Positions 1 through 5,150 of a stretch of DNA of 5,720 bases are shown here, piece after piece. This DNA is from Pseudomonadota bacterium (GTDB lineage Bacteria; Myxococcota; Myxococcia; Myxococcales; Anaeromyxobacteraceae). Made by a program: the position numbers and the translations under genes. Within the stretch, counting starts at the first letter, position 1; each line of letters begins with the position of its first letter. The notes under the pieces were generated by a model. The model made no database searches, was not told where the DNA came from, and was given only the letters and a program-made list of their open reading frames with translations. The DNA lies in NCBI GenBank assembly GCA_023419875.1, contig JAEZXM010000520.1:1-5720 (forward strand). The letters are read 5' to 3'.

Positions 1-132
1 GTCTACGCCGCCGCGGGGTTCGAGGTAAGGCCCATCCCGGCGCGCGCGCTCTTCCCGTACCACGGGACCATCGGCTGCCTGGTCACCGTGCTCGCGCGAT
101 CGACCCGGGCTCCGACGGCGGCACGACGGTGA
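1..132 (+). CDS. C-terminal end of an unidentified protein (5' end outside window)
   Basis: Frame 1 is open from the window edge to a TGA at 130-132 and gives 43 residues. Almost every third codon position is G or C up to about codon 36, the pattern of real coding sequence here. The visible part runs AAAGFEVRPIPARALF, then PYHGTIGCLVTVLARS and a short Ala/Arg/Thr tail. I cannot assign a family firmly. An 'AGFEV' strand followed by a closing 'VTVLAR' strand is common at the end of class I SAM-dependent methyltransferases. A terminal GxxxC (GTIGC, Cys26) also recalls the nucleophile region of the amidinotransferase/dimethylargininase fold. The last 50 bp overlap, tail to tail, the 3' end of the deacylase gene on the opposite strand. 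Coding status is fairly sure; function is open. Confidence 0.6.
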   Translation, partial: VYAAAGFEVRPIPARALFPYHGTIGCLVTVLARSTRAPTAARR

Positions 133-1879
133 ACCGCGACCGCTCGCGCTCCTCGGCCACCGCGGGATCCGGGGGCGGGCGCCGCTTGAGCCAGTACCCC
201 ATCTCGTCGGCCTCCCAGGCGTAGGGCCGGCCGTCGAGGAGCACGCGGCCCTCGGCCATCGCCGTCGTCGCCTCGAGAAGCGAGAGCCCGCGGAGGTCGC
301 GCACCAGCGCCTCGAAGCGGCCCTGCCGCCGCGGGTCGAAGAAGGTGAACTCGTGCCGGCACGCGTACGCCATGTGGTAGTGGGCGGGGCGGATGAGGAC
401 GCCCGCCAGCCCGAGCCGGACGGCCATGCGCGCGACCATGGAGCCGGCCTCGCGGGCGAGCCCGAGCCCGGGCACGTCCTGCCCGGGCAGCCGCGGCCGG
501 CGCTCGCTGAACGAGGCGCGCGGATTGCGCAGTGACAGCCAGTGAATGTAGAGCACCTCGGCCTCGCCCGGGCCACGCCCCGCGGGCAGCGGGACACGCC
601 GCCGCTCGAGGATGATCTCCACGAGCAGGTGCTCCTCCGCCTCCGCCTCGCCGTAGAGGCGCATCCGCTCGCCCAGCCCGGCGGTGTCGAAGCCCACCCG
701 GAAGTGCCGGTATCCGAGCCGCTCGAGCTGCTCGAAGATGCCATAGCTGAAGAGCGCGTGCTCGATGCCCGAGGCGGTGTAGTAGCCGAGCAGGAGCCGC
801 TGCCGCCCGCCGGGTCGCACGCCGAGCGCCTCCTCCAGGTCCTCGGCGGTGAGCTCACCCGAGTCGGAGAGGTCGTCCGGAGAGAGCGAGCGCGAGACGA
901 GCGCGAACCGTGCGGACAGCGGGTCGTAGCGCTCCGGGATCGGCTCGGTCGACCCGGCGGCGATCACCATCCCGGTCCCCGCGAGCGCGCGCCAGGCCAG
1001 GCGCGAGTACCCGCCGCCCGGCAGCCAGACGGTGGGCACGCCCTCGAGCTCCATCGCCGCCACGAGGTCTCGCTCGCGGGCGCCCGCGAGCGTGAGCCCG
1101 AGCCGGCCCATCCGGTCGCCGGCGAGCACGTCGCCGCCGGCGATGACGAAGGCGAGCTGCGGCCGGGGCATGCGGGCGAGGAGCGCCCCGAGCGCCTCGA
1201 GGTACGTCGCGTCGCCCGAGCCGTCGGCCAGCACCGTCTCGTCCACCCCGGGCAACGGACCCCAGCTCGAGCCGGAGAGGGAGCCGATCCAGACCGCCGG
1301 ATCCGAGGCGAGGCAGGCGGCGACGCCGTCCGGCGGGTGGGCGTCGAGGTCGAGGACCGCGACACGGCCGGTGAACCCCTCCGCCCGGACCGTGGCCACG
1401 GCCACGGCGATGTCGTTCACCGGACAGAACCCGCCCATGACGCCCGGGGCCGCGTGGTGGAAGCCGCCGAGGAGGTTCAAGGCCGGCGCCCGGGTGCGAA
1501 GCGTCTCGCGGGCCGCGGCCACGGTGGCGCCGCAGGCGAGCCGCACGGAGACCATCAGCTCGTCGACCGGGATGTCGGACGGGTCCACGGCGAAGACGTG
1601 GGCGAGCCGATCCGGCCGGCCGAGCGACTCGAGCAGCTCCGGCGTGTGCACGCGCGCCAGGTCCTCGAACGAGACCCGCCGCGGGGTCCGGATCGCCGAG
1701 GCCGGGACGGCGCGCGTCTCGCGCAGCCACCAGATCGCGTAGTCCGCGCGTCGCGGCTCCATGCCCGCCGTGGACTCGAGGCCCGAGAGCGGCAGCCGGT
1801 AACGCGGGTCGTACCAGACGGTGACCTCGCGCCGGTGGAGCCAGGTCCGGGCCCGGTAGAGGAGGGCGCGGGGGCGCAT
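83..1879 (-). CDS. HDAC-family (AcuC/histone deacetylase superfamily) deacylase with GNAT-like C-terminal extension
   Basis: This 598-residue protein has an N-terminal arginase/deacetylase-fold domain at about residues 20-312. The expected catalytic set is visible. The tandem His pair is H141-H142, followed by a GFCPVNDIAVA segment. The D177-L-D179-A-H181 motif gives zinc ligands D179 and H181, and D184 is kept. D250, in AGGDVLAGDRMGRL, is the third zinc ligand. Y291, in LPGGGY, is the transition-state tyrosine. The enzyme should therefore be an active zinc-dependent deacylase, acting on acetyl-lysine, acetylpolyamine or another acyl amide; the substrate cannot be read from sequence. An oddity is HPPDG where most relatives have HHGDG or HQGNG. 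The chain is about 200-280 residues longer than ordinary bacterial members. Residues about 345-570 form a second domain that looks GNAT-like: strands near LLVEIILERR and VLYIHWLSL, a PGLGL turn, a helix, then VLIRPAHYHMAY. No signal peptide is evident. The ATG lies 6 bp after the stop of the small membrane-protein gene, with no strong Shine-Dalgarno site, so translational coupling is likely. Confidence 0.88.
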   Translation of the reverse strand: MRPRALLYRARTWLHRREVTVWYDPRYRLPLSGLESTAGMEPRRADYAIWWLRETRAVPASAIRTPRRVSFEDLARVHTPELLESLGRPDRLAHVFAVDPSDIPVDELMVSVRLACGATVAAARETLRTRAPALNLLGGFHHAAPGVMGGFCPVNDIAVAVATVRAEGFTGRVAVLDLDAHPPDGVAACLASDPAVWIGSLSGSSWGPLPGVDETVLADGSGDATYLEALGALLARMPRPQLAFVIAGGDVLAGDRMGRLGLTLAGARERDLVAAMELEGVPTVWLPGGGYSRLAWRALAGTGMVIAAGSTEPIPERYDPLSARFALVSRSLSPDDLSDSGELTAEDLEEALGVRPGGRQRLLLGYYTASGIEHALFSYGIFEQLERLGYRHFRVGFDTAGLGERMRLYGEAEAEEHLLVEIILERRRVPLPAGRGPGEAEVLYIHWLSLRNPRASFSERRPRLPGQDVPGLGLAREAGSMVARMAVRLGLAGVLIRPAHYHMAYACRHEFTFFDPRRQGRFEALVRDLRGLSLLEATTAMAEGRVLLDGRPYAWEADEMGYWLKRRPPPDPAVAEERERSRFTVVPPSEPGSIARAR

Positions 1880-1885
1880 CTCGCG

Positions 1886-2146
1886 TCAGGGGCCGGTGGG
1901 GGCCGCCGTGGCCCCGGTGTCCTTCCGCCCCCGGAGCGCCATCCACCAGCCGACGGCGGCCTCGAGCGCGATCCAGGCCACGGCGAACCAGGCGGCGCGC
2001 ACCATCAGCTCGAGGTCGGCCGAGCAGCGCGCGAACGACTCGTCGTGCGTCTTGGCCATGGAGGCGTACCAGGGCATGGCACGCACCGTGTAGACGACGA
2101 TGAACACCAGGTACGCCGATCGGAGCACCGCCATGACCTTGAGCAT
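1886..2146 (-). CDS. Small two-helix membrane protein of unknown function
   Basis: This is an 86-residue hypothetical protein that I do not recognise. Two hydrophobic segments are visible, at about residues 6-22 (SAYLVFIVVYTV core) and 51-70 (AWFAVAWIALEAAVGWW core). They are joined by a polar loop of about 28 residues with one cysteine (C41). Lys3 and Arg9 before helix 1 and Arg72, Arg74 and Lys75 after helix 2 predict both termini in the cytoplasm and the loop in the periplasm. The gene stops 6 bp before the deacylase start, so the two are probably one operon with this gene first. The product may be a membrane partner of the deacylase, but only gene order says so. The ATG at 2144-2146 has no Shine-Dalgarno site and sits 6 nt after a TACACT -10 hexamer, consistent with a leaderless message. 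An in-frame ATG at residue 5 is possible but would have AAGG too close. Confidence 0.75.
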   Translation of the reverse strand: MLKVMAVLRSAYLVFIVVYTVRAMPWYASMAKTHDESFARCSADLELMVRAAWFAVAWIALEAAVGWWMALRGRKDTGATAAPTGP

Positions 2147-2152
2147 GGCGGC

Positions 2153-2161
2153 AGTGTACCA
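2153..2161 (-). promoter_or_regulatory. Candidate extended -10 promoter for the membrane protein-deacylase operon
   Basis: On the minus strand the sequence TGGTACACT matches an extended -10 element (TGn followed by a TATAAT-like hexamer; 4 of 6 positions match, including the key second A and final T). No good -35 box lies 16-18 bp upstream, as is common for extended -10 promoters. Only six bases separate the hexamer from the ATG at 2146, so transcription would begin at or within a base or two of the start codon. It is one of few AT-containing hexamers in this GC-rich gap. Confidence 0.4.
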
Positions 2162-2253
2162 AGCGGCCGAAGCGCGCGCCTCGGTCCATGCGGCCCGGTG
2201 CCGCCGGGACGGACGCTACGCGGGGGAGGGCGCCGGGGATATGTTCTGGCCAC

Positions 2254-2281
2254 GCCTGAGGCCTGATGCCTGAGGCCCGAG
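2254..2281 (+). repeat. Four-copy 7-bp tandem repeat, unit GCCTGAG
   Basis: Four consecutive heptamers read GCCTGAG, GCCTGAT, GCCTGAG and GCCCGAG. Copies 1 and 3 are identical and copies 2 and 4 each differ by one base. The array ends 6 bp before the Shine-Dalgarno site of the inositol monophosphatase gene, in non-coding DNA between two divergent genes. It could be a binding site for a regulator, part of the mRNA leader, or simple slippage DNA. Nothing in the window decides between these. Confidence 0.75.
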
Positions 2282-2287
2282 GTCTCG

Positions 2288-2293
2288 AGGAGG
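2288..2293 (+). promoter_or_regulatory. Shine-Dalgarno site of the inositol monophosphatase gene
   Basis: AGGAGG, a perfect anti-16S match, lies four bases before the ATG at 2298. It fixes the start of the downstream gene and argues against the longer out-of-frame reading that begins at 2266. Confidence 0.8.
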
Positions 2294-2297
2294 CACG

Positions 2298-3089
2298 ATG
2301 GCGGGCGGCACGGAGCTCAGGGACGCGTGCGTGGAGGCGGCCCGCAGGGGTGGGAAGATCCTGGCGGAGAAGTTCGGGCAGCCGCGGACGATCGAGCGCA
2401 AGGGATCGATCGACCTCGTCACCGACGCCGACCGGGCCAGCGAGGCGGCGGTCGTCGGCTTCCTGCGCGAGCGGTTCCCCGCGGCGGCCATCCTCGCCGA
2501 GGAGTCGGGCGAGCACGCGGCCCGGTCGGGGTCGGAGCTCCGCTTCTACGTCGATCCGCTCGACGGCACGACCAACTACGCCCACGGCATCCCGCACTTC
2601 TCGGTCACGGTGGGCGTCGCGGACGCCGCCGGGCTCGCGGCCGGCGCGGTCCTCGATCCGCTCCGGGGCGAGCTCTACACCGCGGCCCGCGGGGCGGGCG
2701 CGTTCCTCGGCGACGAGCGCCTCCGCGTCTCCTCCCGCGCGCGCCTTCGCGACGCACTGCTCGTCACCGGGTTCGCCTACGACTCGCACGAGAACGCCGA
2801 GTACGCGCTCCGCGTCTTCGGCGCGTTCACGAGGACCTCGCTGTCCATCCGCAGGCTGGGGAGCGCGGCCATCGACCTCGCCTACGTGGCGGCGGGCCGC
2901 TTCGACGGGTTCTGGGAGGAGCGGCTTCACCCCTGGGACATCGCCGCCGGCATCCTGCTCGTCCGCGAGGCGGGCGGCGTGGTCACCGACCTCGTCGGCG
3001 AGGACGGGATGCTCGCAAGCGGGGACATCCTCGCCGCGGCGCCCGGGGTGTTCTCCTCGATGCTGGAGGTGCTGAAGAACCCGGCGTGA
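2298..3089 (+). CDS. suhB: Inositol-1-monophosphatase family protein (SuhB-like)
   Basis: This 263-residue protein is full length for the family (E. coli SuhB has 267 residues). It should hydrolyse inositol monophosphate or related sugar and nucleotide phosphates using Mg2+, in the cytoplasm. Family motifs appear in order: KGSIDLVTDAD (residues 35-45), ILAEESGE with the metal-binding glutamates E68/E69, DPLDGTTNYAHG with D86 and D89 as Mg2+ ligands, RRLGSAAIDLAYVAAGRFDGF (about 185-205), and PWDIAAGILLVREAGG with D214 as the last metal ligand. The RRxGSAAxDLAYVAAGRxDGF stretch is very close to E. coli SuhB, hence the symbol, but true SuhB function in rRNA antitermination is not shown. Substrate could also be fructose-1,6-bisphosphate or histidinol phosphate. 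The gene stands alone on the + strand, with a strong ribosome site and a heptamer repeat upstream, and it ends 9 bp from the convergent M23 gene. Confidence 0.93.
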   Translation: MAGGTELRDACVEAARRGGKILAEKFGQPRTIERKGSIDLVTDADRASEAAVVGFLRERFPAAAILAEESGEHAARSGSELRFYVDPLDGTTNYAHGIPHFSVTVGVADAAGLAAGAVLDPLRGELYTAARGAGAFLGDERLRVSSRARLRDALLVTGFAYDSHENAEYALRVFGAFTRTSLSIRRLGSAAIDLAYVAAGRFDGFWEERLHPWDIAAGILLVREAGGVVTDLVGEDGMLASGDILAAAPGVFSSMLEVLKNPA

Positions 3090-3098
3090 GGGATCGGA

Positions 3099-4010
3099 CT
3101 ACGGCGCGGCGGTGGTCTGGCTCGCGGGCTCCACCGGCGCGTCGGCCGCCGCCTCCGGCGGGGTTCGCCCCTCCGGCGGGGCGCGCGGCGGCGCGGCGCC
3201 CGCCGCGAAGTCGATCGCCAGGATCGACTCCGGGTCCACGTAGAACCCGTCCACCTTCACGCCCCAGTGCAGGTGCGGGCCGGTGACCCGGCCGGTCGCG
3301 CCGAGCGCACCCAGCACCTCGCCGCGCCGCAGCCGCTGGCCTTCCTTCACGTCCATCCGGCTGAGGTGGAAGTACGCCGTGAAGAGGCCGGCCCCGTGCC
3401 AGAGGACCACCGTGCCGCCGGACATGTACGCGTCGCGGACGAGCACCACCTCGCCGTCGTTGGCCGCGGCGATCGGCGTGCCGACGGGCCCCACGACGTC
3501 GAGGCCGTAGTGGACGCTGGACCGTTTGCCGTTGAACGTGCGCTGGTCCCCGAAGCGGCCCGAGGTGGGCGCCTGCAGCGGCCAGTCGAAGCGGTCCTCG
3601 AAGAGAGGCGGCACGAGCGGGCGCGCGAACGCCCGGGCGAAGGCCTTCCGGTCGGCCGCGATCCGCTTCCGGACCTTGGCCGGCGGCTGCACGTACTTGC
3701 CCGCGACCGAGAGGGTCCGGACCGAGAACCCGGGCTCGACCACCTCAAGCTCGGCCTCCGCGGTGGCGCCGGCGGACTGGACCGACACGCGGATCGTGCC
3801 CGGGGAGAGTTCGGTGGGGAGGGCCGCGAGGGCCCGCCACTCCTCGCCGTGGCGCCAGAAGTGGAGCGCGCGCCCCGCCGCCGTCCCGCGCGGCGCCGCC
3901 GGGACGCCGGTCACGCGGACGAGGACGGCGTCGCCGGGACGTGCCGCGGGCGGGGCGACCTCCACCACCGGTGGAGCGAGGAGCAGGGAGACGACGATCG
4001 GGACGAGCAT
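3099..4010 (-). CDS. Exported M23 (LytM-type) metallopeptidase
   Basis: This 303-residue protein is a likely peptidoglycan peptidase of the periplasm or outer envelope. Residues 1-13 (MLVPIVVSLLLAP) form a short hydrophobic export signal that lacks the usual basic n-region. Residues about 15-95 look like a beta-rich, Ig-like domain of the type that often precedes M23 domains. A basic linker (about 105-130) follows. The M23 domain spans about 140-265: zinc ligands H167 and D171 (HYGLD) and H248 (HLHW), with H215 (YFHLS) and H246 as catalytic histidines. All active-site residues are present, so it should be an active endopeptidase rather than a degenerate activator. A Pro/Ala/Glu-rich tail of about 35 residues closes it, containing a doubled CCTCCGGCGGGG DNA word on the + strand (3152-3163 and 3170-3181). 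The ATG is the only possible start, because the upstream gene's TAG is in the same frame and no alternative start lies between; yet no Shine-Dalgarno site precedes it. The gap to the cysteine-lattice gene is 36 bp, suggesting one operon. Confidence 0.9.
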   Translation of the reverse strand: MLVPIVVSLLLAPPVVEVAPPAARPGDAVLVRVTGVPAAPRGTAAGRALHFWRHGEEWRALAALPTELSPGTIRVSVQSAGATAEAELEVVEPGFSVRTLSVAGKYVQPPAKVRKRIAADRKAFARAFARPLVPPLFEDRFDWPLQAPTSGRFGDQRTFNGKRSSVHYGLDVVGPVGTPIAAANDGEVVLVRDAYMSGGTVVLWHGAGLFTAYFHLSRMDVKEGQRLRRGEVLGALGATGRVTGPHLHWGVKVDGFYVDPESILAIDFAAGAAPPRAPPEGRTPPEAAADAPVEPASQTTAAP

Positions 4011-4046
4011 GGCAGGACCGGAGGAAGGACGCCGCGCGGGGGGCCG

Positions 4047-4694
4047 CTATTCCGGGGAGAGGCCCAGCTCCTCCTCGAGGGACTTCACGATCCGGAAGTA
4101 CTCGCTGCGGGTGTACTTCACGTTGAGGATGTGGAAGTCCACGCGGGCGAGCCCGACGCACCCGAAGCAGTAGGTGCACTCCGAGCAGGAGCGGCAGAGG
4201 ACGAGGTAGTTCGACTTCGTGCAGTTCTCGGAGCGGACGCAGTACGCGCAGTCGTGCAGGGCCACGCAGTCGGTGCAGTGGGTGAGGTTGGAGGAGGCGC
4301 GGCAGCGCGCGCAGTGCGTGCACCGGTAGCACTCCTCGCACTCCTCGCAGAACATGCACGAGACGCAGCGCCGGCAGGAGCTGCTGGAGACCGAGCCCGG
4401 GTTCTCCTCGTTCCGAGCGAAGCCTCGGACGAGCTTGTCGAGCTCCGCCTCGAACACGCGCCTCGAGATGGTGAACGGAGGCGGGCGGCGATCCACGAAG
4501 GTCCCGGTGGCGGTGTCGACGAACATCGGCCCGCGGATCTCCCGGACGGCCGGCGCGGCCGCGGCGCGTCCGGGCACCACGACTCGCGGCGCGACATCGG
4601 GGGTCCTCTGGGCTGCCCGGGCGGGCGCCCGTCCGGCGGGGGTCACGATCCGGGGCGCCGGCGCGGGCTCCCGGGGAGGACGGCGAGCGGCCAT
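4047..4694 (-). CDS. Cysteine-lattice protein with strict CxxC periodicity (uncharacterised)
   Basis: This 215-residue protein has three parts. Residues 1-55 are Arg/Pro/Ala-rich and probably disordered, with 11 Arg and 3 acidic residues. Residues 56-100 look folded (MFVDTATGTFVDRR, then a helix near FEAELDKLVRGF). Residues 107-179 carry 19 cysteines, all in one 3-residue register: 107 to 131 at every third residue, then 140, 143, 149, 152, 158, and 167 to 179 at every third. A closing segment CFGCVGLARVDFHILNVKY and a helix (EYFRIVKSLEEEL) end it. No signal peptide or membrane segment is seen, so it is probably cytoplasmic, with thiols free or binding metal. From memory, the CFGCxxLxxxxYxIxNxxYxxxEY ending resembles long uncharacterised Cys-rich proteins of candidate-phyla bacteria; I could not check this. 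The start is set by CAGGA nine bases upstream; the reading frame continues open to 5132 but there only shadows the PilZ gene. It overlaps the PilZ gene by 52 bp and precedes the M23 gene. Confidence 0.85.
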   Translation of the reverse strand: MAARRPPREPAPAPRIVTPAGRAPARAAQRTPDVAPRVVVPGRAAAAPAVREIRGPMFVDTATGTFVDRRPPPFTISRRVFEAELDKLVRGFARNEENPGSVSSSSCRRCVSCMFCEECEECYRCTHCARCRASSNLTHCTDCVALHDCAYCVRSENCTKSNYLVLCRSCSECTYCFGCVGLARVDFHILNVKYTRSEYFRIVKSLEEELGLSPE

Positions 4695-5083
4695 ACGGGG
4701 ACATCCTGCCGTGAATTCGGGGCCAAGGGAAATCGGCCGTTTTCCGGGGCCAGCCCGGGCGATGCGGCCAGCACGGCCCGCACGAACCGCTTCGCGTCGG
4801 CCTCCTGGCCGCGCGCGAACGCCACGCCCGTCTGCCATGGCGGCCTGGGCGTGGTCCAGGCGACCGTGCCCACCACCTCGAGCGCCTGCGGGACGCCGGC
4901 GTACCGGATCTTCAGCGAGACGGACTCGCCCGGTCGGAGCGCGAGGCGGGCCACGATGCGGCACCCGCCCTCGCCGAGATCCTGGGTGTGGCCGGTCCAC
5001 CGCCCCGCTCCGAACCTCACCTCCGCCGGGCAGCTGGCCGCCAGGCGCTGGGCGCGACGGCTCCTTGTCGGAAGGGCGGGCAT
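4643..5083 (-). CDS. PilZ-domain protein (putative c-di-GMP receptor)
   Basis: This 146-residue single-domain PilZ protein would act in the cytoplasm as a cyclic di-GMP effector. The N-terminal RxxxR motif is R9-R-A-Q-R13. The second motif, normally (D/N)xSxxG, is D35-L-G-E-G-G40, with Gly in place of the usual Ser. The barrel continues through VSLKIRYAGVPQALEVVGTV and AWTTPRPPWQTGVAF to about residue 88, then a helix (DAKRFVRAVLA). Residues about 107-146 are a Pro/Arg-rich tail. Its last 16 codons and stop overlap the start of the cysteine-lattice gene in another frame, so the two are probably translationally coupled. The ATG has GGGAGG only two bases upstream, which is closer than usual, but an in-frame stop at 5129-5131 with no alternative start codon before the ATG fixes it. 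Ligand binding is likely but not certain given the altered motif. Confidence 0.85.
   Translation of the reverse strand: MPALPTRSRRAQRLAASCPAEVRFGAGRWTGHTQDLGEGGCRIVARLALRPGESVSLKIRYAGVPQALEVVGTVAWTTPRPPWQTGVAFARGQEADAKRFVRAVLAASPGLAPENGRFPLAPNSRQDVPVWPLAVLPGSPRRRPGS
4704..4708 (-). promoter_or_regulatory. Shine-Dalgarno site of the cysteine-lattice gene
   Basis: On the minus strand GGCAGGA lies nine bases before the ATG at 4694, inside the 3' end of the PilZ gene. It supports the 215-residue form over the 361-residue reading that starts at 5132. Confidence 0.55.
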
Positions 5084-5085
5084 GG

Positions 5086-5091
5086 CCTCCC
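5086..5091 (-). promoter_or_regulatory. Ribosome binding site of the PilZ gene, unusually close
   Basis: GGGAGG on the minus strand is separated from the ATG at 5083 by only two bases. The strong match with poor spacing may limit translation of the PilZ gene. No other in-frame start is available upstream, and a later start would lose the RxxxR motif. Confidence 0.45.
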
Positions 5092-5150
5092 TGCCATACC
5101 CGGCGGGACAAGGGCGGGCTCTGGACCTTCATGGGGCGGGGGATCTCCCC

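Noticed and set aside
2240..2245. TATGTT as a -10 box for the suhB-like gene
   Set aside because: No matching -35 box or extended -10 lies at the right distance, so a chance match cannot be excluded.
542..2266. 574-residue open frame on the + strand
   Set aside because: It lies opposite the deacylase and membrane-protein genes. Its product is Arg/Glu/His/Gly-rich low complexity with no motif, the usual antisense shadow in high-GC DNA.
855..2930. 691-residue open frame on the minus strand
   Set aside because: It crosses the inositol monophosphatase gene, the intergenic gap and the deacylase in a wrong frame. Its product is Arg/Ala/Pro-rich with no domain.
3090..3098. Shared terminator between the convergent monophosphatase and M23 genes
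   Set aside because: The gap is 9 bp, and I see no stem followed by a T-tract there or just inside either gene end.
3152..3181. Doubled 12-bp word CCTCCGGCGGGG
   Set aside because: It lies inside the Pro/Glu-rich tail of the M23 gene and is explained by repeated Pro-Pro-Glu codons.
4047..5132. 361-residue version of the cysteine-lattice protein
   Set aside because: The extra N-terminal part is a shadow of the PilZ gene, whose frame shows clear domain motifs. CAGGA before 4694 gives a better start.
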